DNA of 64,000 nt, taken from assembly GCA_021495925.1 (NCBI GenBank), contig JAKEKT010000034.1, positions 186,001-250,000 on the forward strand, given 5' to 3'. This document shows positions 1 through 11,628 of the stretch, piece after piece. How positions within the stretch are numbered: the first letter of the stretch is position 1; every line of letters begins with the position of its first letter. Source of the DNA: Diplodia intermedia (taxonomy: Eukaryota; Ascomycota; Dothideomycetes; Botryosphaeriales; Botryosphaeriaceae). The position numbers and the translations under genes were made by a program. A model generated the notes under the pieces. That model made no database searches and had not been told where the DNA came from. It saw only the letters and a program-made list of their open reading frames with translations.

Positions 1-2045
1 TCGGACTGTTTGGAATGCACTGGTTGCTATTCCATAAGGTCTAAGTTACAAATGTTCGACTGACGCCCTGCCCGCACGCGGCAGGCGGGGCTGGAGTTAA
101 GCGAGACACGCCATACCCGATATGGCAGCACAACAGGACGAGGTCCTTTATTTGTTGAGATCACGTTTTCACGTCGCCCATTGGAGGATCATCCTCTTGA
201 AGCTAGCTAGGTGAGGATTGCCTTACATACAGCAGTTTTGGGGGCTGTCTGCCCGAATAAACCGGCATCGCTTGCCGTCGGCGTCTTGAAGTGGTTGAGG
301 AACGCAACTGATAAGAGCAATGCCTTAGGAGCAATACGCGTCATTTTCAAGTAACTCGAGGTTGAGGGGCATTTTGAGATGGCTGTCAGCATAGTCTTGT
401 CCTTCGGAGGTATGCAGCATCGTGACAGACTCCGCGGTGCTTCAGTGACGTACGGCGCAAAGCTGCCAAGACCGATGAGCAAAATTCGGCGCGTTATCGC
501 CGGTTGCACCTGTGAGGCTGAGCTCATCGAAATTTGCTAAGCTGCAGCATACCTGGCATGCCCATCGCTGTTAGAGGCGCTGTGCAGGTGTGCGGATTGG
601 CGGTCTGGGCTGAGATCGTGCTCAACTGTGAAGTCAACTGGCGCGTTTGGACGAGCTCAACAGCGTGAGGGGCAACGAAGAACTGTCCCGCAGTGATCTT
701 AAGCGCGGTGAAGAGCCGTCAGCGTGCGGGCAAGCTATCCCACGCTCGATAGCAGCAACGCCGCCTCAGTGAAGGGCGTGCTGTCGGACGTCGCGCGGAA
801 GTGACGGGTCAGCGAGAGTGCCCCGTGACAGATCGAAGCGGGCAGATCGGGGGTTACACGCGGGGGTCACTTGAGGCGGGAGATCTGCTCGGCTCAGGGT
901 CGGCCGTGTCAGCAACCCGGGCGACGGAGGGGCAATGAGGGGTTGAAGGTTTCGCGTCCGGCGGGTCACGGACCAGCGGCGGCAGGAGGACACAAGGCGG
1001 ATGGGCTCAAAGAGCCGCGAGCCGCCTTGCCCACTCACACGTGGGGCCTCGACCGCGGTAGGGCTGAGAGGGGGATCTCCCGCCGTCACGCCTTGGCTCC
1101 CGTCCGGGGCCCCGGAGTCGCGGGCGGCGTGACGCTGCACCATGCAGGAACCGCGCCTCGTATCTGGCTGACGTGATTCGTGACCCTCTCGCGGGTGCCC
1201 TTGTCGCGCGTCATGAGGCGTGCTGGCCGGGCCTGCGCAGGGTCGACCTCCGCGACGGCGTGCGCGAGGCCACGCTCCTGCGGCCGTCCATGACGTGGCG
1301 CTGGTGTTGGTGGTGAGGAGGGGCAGTCGGGGGCAGGGCGGCCTGTGCGATGTCAGTCCACCAGAGTGCCCGTCTCCGCGGCGGCCGGGCAATTTCGAGA
1401 TGCAAATCGTGAAGGAGTTTCCATGTCCATCCCCGCAATGATCGCCCACCCCTGCGCATGCCACCAAACGCTTCTCGATGTCACTGTCGCGCTCGCAGCG
1501 GGAGCGGCCACGTTTGGCTTTGCGCACATGACGCAGGAATGGGAGGTTTGCCGGCGCCGCAAGCAAGGGCGGCAGCGCCCGCCAAAGCGCGCATTTGTTT
1601 GCGGCATGGCGCGAGATGCGGCAGCGCGTCGCGCCCCCGGCTGATTTGGTGATGCGCTGGGCGCGGGCAGGGCGGTGGTACTGCACTCACACCACCCCGT
1701 TTCTCGCTTGGGCTTAGCGGATCTTGGCCCAGCCGATGCACCTCGCAGTCTCCGCTCCTTGAGCCGGCCTTTTCGACCCTCTCACAGCCAACACCGCACG
1801 CGACCGCGCCCGCCGACTCCCGCACGACCGCCGCCCCTCCCATGCGCCGCCCGTAGCTGTGCTGTCCTGGCACCGGCTGCGTTGCTGCATCGCGAAACCC
1901 TCGTCGCCGCTCCTCGTTCCGGCCGAGCTAGGCCTGCCGCTCGCTCGCTACCCCGATACTGCACCTCGTCGTCGCGCCCCAAGCACCACCGCGCCCGCCC
2001 ACCGCCCGCACCCCAGCCCACGCCCCGTGGCGCCCCGCCGTCGCC
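1..2045. other. Upstream region without a recognisable gene
   Basis: G+C-rich DNA leading up to the demethylase start. Both strands hold open frames of 60-300 codons, but they overlap one another in several frames, are rich in Arg, Pro and Ala, and show no known domain; this is what chance gives in G+C-rich DNA. The last 250 bases before the start are pyrimidine-rich (C-rich runs), as in fungal promoter and leader regions. Positions 1-540 are less G+C-rich and could hold the end of a neighbouring transcript, but I recognise nothing there. Confidence 0.5.
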
Positions 2046-5000
2046 ATGGAAGACCTTCCCATGACCGACGCGCAGAACGCGCCCGCCGACACGGGCGCGA
2101 AACAGGCCTCCGACCAGAAGGCAGCCTTGACACCGCCCACAAGCGAGGACATGGACCGAGGCAAGCGGGACGGCTCGTCGTCCGAGCTGTCCGAGCTCGA
2201 GCTCGACGACGAAGAAGATATTGGCGACATTGAGCCCGACCACTACTGGGACGGTGGGAAGATCCCCGTCTTCAAGCCGGTACGTCGCGCACCGTTCCGC
2301 TCCCGCCGACCTCGGCGTCGCCCCCAGCTGCGGCTGCACGGTTCAATGCCTGCTGCAGCGGCGCGTGGTCGGTGCTCGCGCCGTGTCGTGTGCAGTGTGT
2401 GGCTGATTCGTTGTTGCAGACCATGGACCAATTCCGGAGCTTTAAGAAGTTCATCGATAAGATTGATAAGTACGGCATGAAATCGGGTATCGTCAAGGTC
2501 GTCCCGCCCCCGGAATGGTAAGCTCCCATGCCTCGTGCAACACCTACAGCGCTCGCCATGACTCCTAACCATACCACAACAGGCGCGATTCGCTTCCGAA
2601 CCTCAGCGAGGCCGTCAAGAAAATTAAAGTCAAAAACCCCATTACCCAAGACTTCTCCGGCTCTCGCGGGCAATACACCCAGCAAAATGTTGAAAAGCAA
2701 AGATCGTATAACCTGCCGGAGTGGAAGGCCTTGACTAACCAATGGGAACACAAACCTCCGGCAAAGCGTGGCGAACGTCGTGGTGATGTGGCTCCGCCGC
2801 CCAGGACGAGAGCCACGCGTAACCGGGAGGCGAGTGTGGCTACCCCACCCACTGAACCCGGTGTTAAGAGAACACGAGGAAGGCCTCGAAAGAACCCTCC
2901 GAAGGAAGTGAAAAAGGAAGTGGACGAGGACTCCTCCGTAGTTGAGACTGTCGAGCACATGGACACGCAGCCCACTGTTCCTCCAACCCCTTCATCGCCA
3001 CCGGACGAAGCGAGTGCAGTCAATAAGAAGGTGGCTACTCTGCAGAAGGCGGCCGGAGATGGGTCTCCGAAGCCCAGAGGTCGCCAACCAAAATCGATCT
3101 CGTCACGCCGGAAGCACAACAGGGGAGAAACAACCGACGACGTGGACGAGCAGGCATTCGACGACTTCGACTATCACCTTGAAGGCGTTGAGGAATTCAC
3201 ACCCGAACGATGTGCTGAACTGGAACAAAACTACTGGAAAACCATTAACTTCGGTCAGCCTATGTACGGAGCCGACATGCCTGGATCGCTGTTTGATGAA
3301 AACACAACTAGCTGGAACGTCGCAAAGCTGGAGAATCTGCTTGATGTCCTCGGCACCAAGGTCCCTGGAGTCAACACTGCATATCTCTATCTCGGCATGT
3401 GGAAGGCGACATTCGCATGGCATTTGGAAGATGTTGACCTCTACTCCATCAACTATATCCACTTCGGAGCCCCCAAGCAGTGGTACAGTATCTCGCAAGA
3501 GGATGCCCGGAAGTTTGAGAATGCCATGAAAAGTAAGTAGTAGTTTACTGTTTAGTGTCCCATGCTAACTTTATCTAGGCGTCTGGCCCAACGATGCGAA
3601 GAACTGCAGCCAGTTCCTGCGTCACAAAACATATCTCATCTCACCTCAGCGTCTTGAGAGTGAGTTCGGTATCAAGGTCAACAAACTCGTTCACTATGAG
3701 GGTGAGTTTGTATTGACCTACCCTTACGGATATCACTCGGGATACAACATTGGATACAACTGCGCGGAATCCGTCAACTTTGCTACCGAAGCGTGGCTTG
3801 AGTACGGCAGGATTGCAAAGAAATGCGACTGTGAGAGTGACAGCGTCTGGGTCGACGTTGCCGAAATCGAACGTAAACTTCGTGGCGAGCCGACTCCCGA
3901 ATACATTGAAGAAACGGACGAAGAGGACGACGAAGAGGACACCGAGGAAACCGGTCATGACCTCCCGAGCCCGCCTTCCAGCGTCAAGGGTAAACCCAAA
4001 GCGTCTTCAAGGAAGAGGAAGAGAGAGACTGGAGACAAGGCCACCGAAGGAAAGGTCAAGCGCGTCAAGCTCCGCCTCAGGGTACCGAAGGAAGAGCCTT
4101 GTATCCTCTGCCCGAACGACGTCACGTTCGATGTCTTGCTACCGACCGACAACGGCCAGAAGGCTCATCGTCTCTGTGCCTTATACACGCCGGAAACGTA
4201 CATCATCGAGGAAAACGGCGTCGAGCGTGTCTGCAACGTGGCCAACATCGACAAAGCCCGCTTGGAACTCAAGTGCAACTACTGCCGCTCGAAGCGCGGT
4301 GCATGCTTCCAGTGTGCCGCGAAGAAATGCATTCGTGCCTTCCACGCTACCTGTGCGGCAGCAGCTGGTGTGCAGATCGACGAAGGCCCTGTGCCGACAT
4401 TCGACGAGGATGGCACTGAGTACTACTGCGACGGCTTCGACCTTCGGTGTCGTTTCCATCGTCCTAGGCGACCCAAGTTTACCGACGTCGACTCGTTGGA
4501 GAACAACAAGCTCATCCCTGATTTCGCCAAATCTCTGGAGCCGAAGCAAGTTGTTCAGGCGCAGTATCTCAGTGGTGAGATCTTCGCTGGTACTGTCGTT
4601 GAGAACAAGCCTGAAGAATTGAGCGTCATCATCGACGTCCTGCCAACAAGTTTCGAGAGAGTTGAGGTTGAATGGAAGTACCTCTTGGTGCTCGACCCCG
4701 CACAGTCACTTCGCCCAAAGCCTTCCACCAACGCGATACCTCTACCGGAGCATCTCAACCAGGCCTCGTCCACGCTCAACGCAAAGAACCAGAAGGATGG
4801 CCCACCGGAGATGGACACACCTTTCTGCGATGCGAATACCGAGTTCAAATGGGCAGAATTCCACACTGCCACAGCAGCAGAAGTCAAGAACCCCTTCCAA
4901 GCCAAGGTCGGCATTACTATGCCTCAGCAGCTGTGGCACTATCTTGGAAAGACATCCACGGAAGCCAAGGCTCAGTACACTGATGACCTAAGGAGACAAC

Positions 5001-6991
5001 AGCACAACCCGAAGAGCAATTTCTTGGACACTGTGAAGCCACCCCCACGACCTGTGCAAGCTTACCAGTCTCGGGCTATCGGACCTGCCTATTCCTCTGG
5101 TGTGAACATCAACGCTCTGAATGGAGCAATGGCAGCGCAGAGACAGTCGATGCAGCCTCATTATGGACAGAAGCCATACGAGTACAAGCCGCGCTCAGGT
5201 CCAGCTTACACTGCTCAGCAAACAGCCTATCCCTATCCGTACAACGGTCAGCCGGCCGGCAGGAGTGGGCCTTTCCCCTATTCTCCAGTTCCTCCCTATC
5301 CTTATTCTCCTGTCTCCTACCAAGATGCTCGAAAGTCGTCTGCTGGCTCTGCAAACTCGCCACCAACACAGACGCCTCATCACCCACCCAACTACGTGCC
5401 TCCGTACCACCAAACGACATCTCATTCGCCGTATGCAAGCGTGTACGGTGACCCACGGGCGGGCCAACCGGTGCACTATCCCAACTACCATCGCCCCTCG
5501 TTCTCCAACCCCTACCACCATCCGATACGCCCAGTCGCTGCATCTCCTCCGGCTGCTGGCTCGGCTATTTCAGCGACTTCCATGTCTCCATCTGCACATA
5601 GCAGCTCGCCGGCGATTCGCTCGGATTCTATTTCATCGACAAACTCGAAATCCCCCGACCTGGAGTACTTACAATTCTTGCAGAGATTCCCGTATCTGCT
5701 CAACTCCTACCTCCGCAGACCGAAGGTATACGAGTCGCCGTACCCTGGGACGAGCGGATTCTCCGAAGCATACAACCCTCGCCGAATCATGGCCGAGAAG
5801 CAGGCGCAGCGTCAGGCTGCAGCATACCCCCAGCCTCAGGGAGGCTACCCGGGTGCCAATGGGTACGGCGGCAGCCAGCAGCCCCATGGCTACCAGCAGC
5901 CGTATGCACCCGGCCACCCACCCGCGCAGAACACCCGTCCGGGATTGACGTTCCAAAGCGCGCAGGATTTCCGAGCTGATGTAAACAGAACCCAAGCGTC
6001 GCAGATGAGCAATATGCCCAAGTTCGAAATGTTAATCAAGCAGCTTTCACAGGCGAACGAGACCGCAGCCCGGCGCTTTGCAGCCCGGACCCAGGCTCAC
6101 CAGGCTCAACAACATCAACAGCAAGATGCGCACGCTCCTCTCCCTCCGTCCCACCAAGCTCAGATCCAGTACCATCACGCACCACCACCATCATCGACGG
6201 CGTTAGCGGCAGCGGCAGCGGCGGTAGCAGCAGCATCTCATCATCATCATCATCATCATCAACCGGGTCAACATGAGCGGCAAGTCGCACCACCACCACC
6301 ACCACTACCCATCGCCACCACCACACCTCTCGGCGGTTACACCGGGCCTTCTAACACCCGCGGCTACAGACCTGGCTACGGCTACGACAGCGGCGCCTTC
6401 GGCCCAGACACGCAGACCAAAGTGCCCTCGCCATTCAACCAGCCCGTCACCCCGCACGCGCGTCCCCCTCGTCCTCATCCTCATCCTCGTCCTCATCCCC
6501 GTCCCGCGCCCGCCCCCGCGTCCTCCGCCACACCCGCCGCCGCCGCACCCGTCGTCGCCACCCCAGTGACGCCTACGCAGCAGTCGTCGTCGTCGTCAAC
6601 GACCGCCGCTGCCGCCGGGAACGGGGCTGCTTCTGCCGTCGGAGAGGGCAGACGCACGCCGCAGCGCCCCGCGGTCAGCCCGTTGAGCGACGCTGGCGAC
6701 GATCGGATGGTGGCGGGAGAGACGACGACGACCTCTGCGGCGGCGTCGTCGATGGTGATGACGCCGTTGCCGCCGCCTGCAACGTCGACGGCGGCGGTGG
6801 CGGTGGCTTCGGTCGAGGCTACGGCTGCGGCTGCGGCGCTTGCGCAGGCGCAGAATGGACAGCAGCAACAGCAGCCGCAACAGCAGCAGAAGAGCGGTGC
6901 GGAGGGGCAGCAGCAGACGGCTGCCATTCCGCCGCCGGCTGCTGCTGCTGCGTCTGATGGGGGTGGGAGGGAGACGTGGCGGTATACTTGA
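2046..6991 (+). CDS. JmjN-JmjC-ePHD histone lysine demethylase (KDM4/Rph1 type)
   Basis: Exons 2046-2279, 2420-2517, 2583-3532 and 3579-6991 join in frame to 1564 residues. Order: JmjN at about 75-115 (HYWDGGKIPVFKP then DQFRSFKKFI); a basic linker with an AT-hook core (KRTRGRPRKN, about 207-216) and a second RGR stretch; JmjC at about 340-510; an extended PHD finger of Cys/His pairs from about 602; a Tudor-like stretch near 745-800; then a long Pro/Gln/Tyr-rich tail with His, Ala and Gln runs. The iron triad appears intact (H391, E393 in HLED; H480 in GYHSG), as does the 2-oxoglutarate lysine in FGAPKQWY. Family members remove methyl groups from histone H3 K9 and/or K36 in the nucleus; which mark is used here cannot be read from sequence. 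The third intron has the branch site CTAAC. The ATG is the first in frame before JmjN. Confidence 0.93.
6239..6260 (+). repeat. (CAT)n trinucleotide run coding poly-His
   Basis: About seven to eight CAT units in frame in the demethylase tail give a run of about eight histidines, directly after an Ala-rich stretch coded by GCG/GCA repeats. Nearby Gln runs (around 6100-6125 and 6860-6930) are coded by CAA/CAG repeats. These are likely length-variable sites. Confidence 0.85.
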
Positions 6992-7018
6992 GCGGTAGGG
7001 TGGTGATGGTTTTGGGCC

Positions 7019-7051
7019 TTTTCTTTCTTTCTTTCTTTCTTTCTTTCTTTC
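7019..7051. repeat. (TTTC)n microsatellite
   Basis: About eight TTTC units just after the demethylase stop codon, followed by TTTTC-type pyrimidine runs to about 7075. Likely within the 3' untranslated region. Confidence 0.85.
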
Positions 7052-7153
7052 CCTTTTCTCTTTTCTCTTTTCTTTTTGGGATGCGAGCATCGTTCGTCGC
7101 GGATATGGTAGAGAAGGGGGTGGGGAAGTCTTGACAACAACAACAACAGGGAA

Positions 7154-7210
7154 GGCGTGGTATGGCGTGGTATGGCGTGGTATGGCGTGGTATGGCATGG
7201 CATGGCATGG
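7154..7210. repeat. 10-bp minisatellite decaying into 5-bp units
   Basis: Four 10-base units of the form TATGGCGTGG follow one another, the last with a G-to-A change (TATGGCATGG), and then run straight into the 5-base unit CATGG. The 10-mer is itself two near-identical 5-mers, so the tract shows expansion at two scales. Confidence 0.9.
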
Positions 7211-8817
7211 ATGAGCTGGCGGGGATAATGGCTAGCGGCGGCGTTTTCCTTTTTTTTTCTTTTCGTTTTTTTCTTCTCTTATTCTACGTATGTGTGTGTA
7301 TGTATGTGTTTTTGTGCGTAATTTTCTTTTTTTTTTCCAGAGAAAGAAAACCTAGCGGGGGGTATTGGGGGAAACGGAAAGAGACATGTTCGTTATAACC
7401 ATTGGCGTTTTTCTCTCCTCGCTTTTGACTTGCCTTGCCTTGCCCTTTTTTTTCTTCTTTTTTTAATACGCTGGCTCCGGTTGCATCATTGCTATACACT
7501 CATCGATTGATGGTCTCGGTTGGCTTGTGAATTGGAGTGGAGTTGAAAAAAGTTTCGGTCGGGGTGGTGATGGATGGATGCATGGATGGCTGAATTGGCG
7601 GATAAAAGGATGGGTGGGTGGAAAAGCCGATTTTCTTGCTTGCTTTCTTTCTTTCTTTCTTCATTTCAACCTCCTTCCCTGCAAGGGCTTCGTCGCTCTG
7701 GATATTTAGCTGCATCGATGGATGATGGCTGGGGTAGCTTAGGGAAGCGGGAAGGGATGATGGGGAGAAAATATATATGCATGTATATGGGTATCGATGT
7801 TTCTATGGATAGTGGTGCTTCTTCGCACACGATCTTCTCTCTCCCCACAGGGATGCGGTGGAGCGCGAGGGGGACCGAAGATGATTCGACTTTGACCCGG
7901 AGCCGGGAAGCTTCGGATCAGTCGGCTGGTTAACAACACATACAATACGCGCGTTGTTTTGGGGCTGGACAGAAGCGGTGATCAGCGACCACCACGACGG
8001 AAGAGAGACAGTGGGCTGTGTATGCGACGTAGTATGTTGCTGACCGCCTTCAACCCGCGAATGACCGGACAAGAAAAAAGAGAGAGAAAACGAAAGTCGA
8101 TCGCTGTTTTGGATGACGACGACGACAAGGCGGACTTAAGGCGGAGAGGAAAAGCTTGTTGGGTTTTAGGTTCACCATTCGCAAAAGCTACGTGGTTGCC
8201 TAGACGGGTAATCGGGATGTTCGGGTGGGACGGGGACTACTACTGCGCAAGCACACGAAATCTAAGCCTCCCTTGGGGAGCACGAGCGTCGTCATCACGG
8301 ATGAGGTGCTTGACGATTATTCGCTCTCACGACGTCGTCGTTGTCATCGTCGTCGCTCGCTGTGGCTGCTCTGCGGGGGCTCAATGACGTCGGCACAACT
8401 TTTTGCCTCTGTGGCGGGGAGAAAAAAAATGGTCCAATGCGCGGAGGATTAAGAGGCCGGGTCTAAGAGATGATGAGCAGCGCTTTTTCCGTTTGATTTG
8501 CTGGAGCGGTAATCTTAGCGCGATGCCGCTCGGACGGGGCGCTGCGCTGTCATCCTAACTGTCCTGCAATGGATGATGGCGCTGTTCCTTTGTTGCGCGG
8601 TGTTGGCAGGCTGTGGATGGGCGTTGTGGTGAGGGCTGTTGTCGAAAGAGAGCCACTAGAGTAGAGTAGCGCGGGAACGGACTGCGCCTCCATCGTCACC
8701 GCGAGCGAGTCACGAGGCCTCCTTCGCCCCAACGGACGTGCATTATTGGAGGATTTGGCAAGATGGATTTGTGCAACTTCGAGGTTGCTTGACTTCGGTC
8801 GCGGTCGATGCTGCTGC

Positions 8818-8856
8818 AGGAGCTGGAGCTGGAGCTGGCGCTGGAGCTGGAGCTAG
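8818..8856. repeat. (GGAGCT)n hexanucleotide repeat
   Basis: About six units of GGAGCT with one GGCGCT variant in the gene-free region. Open in several frames (Leu-Glu on the plus strand), but no surrounding gene is supported. Confidence 0.8.
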
Positions 8857-10159
8857 ACCCTTCGTTGCTGACTGGGTCCGACACGAGAATACCTAGGCAG
8901 ATGCAGGTGCTGCTAAGCCACAGGCGTGATTGGCAGGGCGCACGGCCAAGCGCGCTGCAACAGCGGCATCCGAAGTACCAAAGCTCCGTCCCTTCAGCCC
9001 AAACACGTGGTGAGGCAGGAGTCACAGTGTTGCTCTCTGCTGGCACTGCGCACGCCCCGCGCATTGACATTGAACCATGCCGAAACACGTTTCACCCAGG
9101 GCGCGGCAGCCGGCATTGCGGCATCACCAGCCAATCGTCCGAAGCCGGGCGGGGAGGGTGAAGAGGGCGATCGTTTTGAGCGGTGCGGGCGCTTGCAGGG
9201 CGCTTCCCTGTCGCGCCTTCCGCGTTGAGGAGGGCGAATCGTCGGCCTGCGACGCGTCCGCGCTGCGACTCAGCGCGCACCTGCACAGCCTTGGAGCCTA
9301 CTGTGGGCGGGAGCGGGCGCGAGCGCAGAGGGAACCACGGGTGGGCTGTGGAGCGGAGGCTTAAGTGTGGTGAAGCTACATATAGCACCCGGACCCCGGT
9401 CAGGTACCGCTGCTATCACCACCGGTCAAGCGCATATCGACAACGAAACGGAGAGACAGCCTGCGAGGGACCCGGACGCTCTATCTCAGGCACCGCTGCA
9501 CCTCACCACCGCCCTTATCCTCCAGCCCGCCGTTTGAGGAGCGCGACTAGCACCAGTCTTTGTTTGCTTTTCACACGGCACTGCAATCTGTAGCGTTGCT
9601 GAGCTTGAAGGAACGCGGGCGCCACGCACAGGACAGGATCCGCGGTTGACAGCGCACTGCTGCATTCGACGAAATCGCCGACCGCCCATCCCATCTCATC
9701 ATTTAACAGACCCTGTCCCGCTTGCTTCTGTCCACCTCCCTCTTGACGACACCACCGTCGGACGACGCAACAAAACCTGCTTTCTCGACACCCACGCTTC
9801 GGCACGACCGGCTCCGGCGACAGGACCTGCGAACGTGACCATCAACACTATTGCATAAGCTCAGCACCAACGAGGCGCGGCGCCTTCCCTTCCTGCCCCG
9901 AAATCCGGTTTCGCGAGTGTGGCGGCATCGCGCGCACGTTCCCCGACGCACGTCAACACTGCCCTATCTCACCTACATATTCTCTTTGTCCCCACCCTCT
10001 TTCTTCGTCCTGTCGCCCAGCCACGAGTCACGCATCACACTGCTCTCTCGTCTCCCGTCTGATCGCTGCGCCTAATCTCCGCGCCGCGACAAAACAAACC
10101 CTCCGACAAGCTCCACCCCGAGCATAACCCTCGATCCCCGCATTCGGCCATCACCAACC

Positions 10160-10884
10160 ATGGCTTTCAACTTCACCTTGCCCCTGCGCATCGTGCAGGC
10201 CGTCTTCACCATCGTCGTCCTCGGCTTGACCGCATACGGTACGTATTCCTCTGTTCTTTCTTCTTCCTCTCTCGTCCTTGCTCCGCTTCGCTTCCCCGCT
10301 TTGCATGTCAGCGTTGCACCAAGATACGCGAACATGGGCCGAAATCCTTCACAACGAAAGTTACCACTGCGTCGGGAAAGACAAGAATTTCGTCAAGCAT
10401 GCGGAATGAATCCTTCAGACCCTCCCCGCACCACCACCACCACCACCACCACCAGTCCCAAAACAAAAGTAAAAACAACGCTAACGATCTCCCAGTGTGC
10501 GACTGGTGGACGACGCACTGGCACGCCAACTCGCCGACGGAAATCAACTACCTCATCTTCGTGGCGGTGTGGACGATTCTCGCGCTGGCGTACCTGGTCG
10601 CGGCGCCGGCGCGCTTCCCCGCGGCGGCGCACAAGTTCGCCATGCTGGGCGTCGAGGCGCTGACGATGCTGTTCTGGTTCGCGGGCTTCGTCGCGCTGGC
10701 CGTGTGGCTCGACGACCGCGTGTGCTTCGGCAGCGTGTGCGCCAGCGCAAAGGCCGCCACCGTCTTCGCCGCCTTCGAGTGGTTCGTCTTCGCCGCCACC
10801 ACCGTCCTGGCCGCCCTGCATGTGTGGAGGACGCGCGGCTCGAATAGTACTGAGGCTGCGCCTGAGATGCAGATGAATGTTTAG
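10160..10884 (+). CDS. MARVEL-like four-helix membrane protein
   Basis: Exons 10160-10238 and 10496-10884 (intron GT 10239, AG 10495) join in frame across a Val codon to 155 residues. Four hydrophobic segments are visible, at about residues 7-27, 44-63, 72-95 and 108-135, with short charged loops and a polar C-terminus. The first helix is preceded by a short N-terminus (MAFNFTLPLRIVQAV) and a Cys/Trp-containing loop (VCDWWTTHWHANSP) follows it. This layout is typical of small fungal MARVEL proteins, found in plasma membrane or vesicle membranes with no enzymatic role. The 257-nt intron is long for this window and contains a CAC repeat. The ATG sits in a good context (ACCATGG). The gene is followed by a GGAC microsatellite. 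Confidence 0.82.
10429..10454. repeat. (CAC)n run within the MARVEL-protein intron
   Basis: About eight CAC/ACC units in the single intron, about 40 nt upstream of the acceptor. Confidence 0.85.
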
Positions 10885-10904
10885 AGAGGAGGGCGGGACT
10901 GGAG

Positions 10905-10934
10905 ATGGATGGACGGACGGACGGACGGACGGAT
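10905..10934. repeat. (GGAC/GGAT)n microsatellite
   Basis: Around six GGAC units flanked by GGAT variants, 20 bases after the stop codon of the MARVEL-like gene. Confidence 0.85.
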
Positions 10935-11320
10935 GAAAGAATGTTGGAGAATGAGACGGGATGAGGGGTGGTTTGATGGTGGGTTTGATGACTGAGTTCT
11001 CTTTACGATGACTGTTTCTTGTATCATGGCTTTTCCTTACTATACCTACTCTCTGTTACGATACCCAATCGAGGGTTTGGTTTTCCCTGATGTCGCGGAG
11101 GAAGTGGTTTGGGGTAAATGGGATTACGCCCTTTTGTTGTTTGTACCTAGTTTGCAGACACGTGTGAAAATCGCTTGAAAGGTTCGAACTATTTGTTTTG
11201 TATGCTTTGCTGCTGCCTTGTGGGATCTTTCATGTGGTGTGCGCTCGATGTTTGGGTCGCTGCCTGGTGACGGTTGCTAATCGTCTTCTTGGGGTTTGGC
11301 GGATCCCCATCTCAACCGCG

Positions 11321-11342
11321 GTTTGTTCTGGTCAGAACAAAC
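11321..11342. repeat. Perfect 10-bp inverted repeat, 2-nt spacer
   Basis: Arms GTTTGTTCTG and CAGAACAAAC are exact reverse complements around the spacer GT. An 11-base word, ACAAACTGTTT, overlaps the right arm (11337-11347) and recurs exactly at 11405-11415. The shape is that of a dimer-binding site or small cruciform; there is no transcript evidence. Confidence 0.75.
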
Positions 11343-11628
11343 TGTTTCTGGTGAGTTCAGGGTTTCTGTGAATCTTCTGGAATCTCTCACATCCCCAGGG
11401 TCCGACAAACTGTTTAGACCAGTCTTTCACTTTCATCCAGCATTCTATGTAAGTAAAGATCGTCCGCCGAACAGACAGCCATCACCCACACTTCCTCACA
11501 ACTTCCTGTAAGAAATCGAACGTACATCTACGACCGTTTCACCATCCTCCGCCCGCTCAAGGAACAGCATCTCGATCGATCACCCAGCGTGAACCAAAAA
11601 CAACAACAACAGCAACAACGACCACACC

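Larger units (their letters stand above)
6992..10159. other. Long intergenic region, no gene recognised
   Basis: Begins with the demethylase 3' flank, rich in T tracts and microsatellites (7019-7051, 7154-7210, 7640-7660). Open frames on both strands are short and composed of simple sequence. The part from about 9050 to 10159 becomes C+T-rich on the plus strand towards the MARVEL-protein start and probably holds its promoter and leader. No RNA gene was recognised. Confidence 0.5.
10885..11628. other. Intergenic region
   Basis: 3' flank of the MARVEL-like gene, with a GGAC microsatellite (10905-10934) and a short perfect inverted repeat (11321-11342). No open frame of interest. Confidence 0.5.

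Noticed and set aside
207..527. 106-codon minus-strand frame at the left edge
   Set aside because: No recognisable domain or splice partners; cannot be told from chance without transcript data.
766..1686. 306-codon minus-strand frame upstream of the demethylase
   Set aside because: Arg/Pro/Ala-rich, no motif, overlapped by several other open frames in G+C-rich DNA; typical chance frame.
11181..11196. GGTTCGAAC, similar to a tRNA T-loop (B box)
   Set aside because: No A box or cloverleaf stems upstream.
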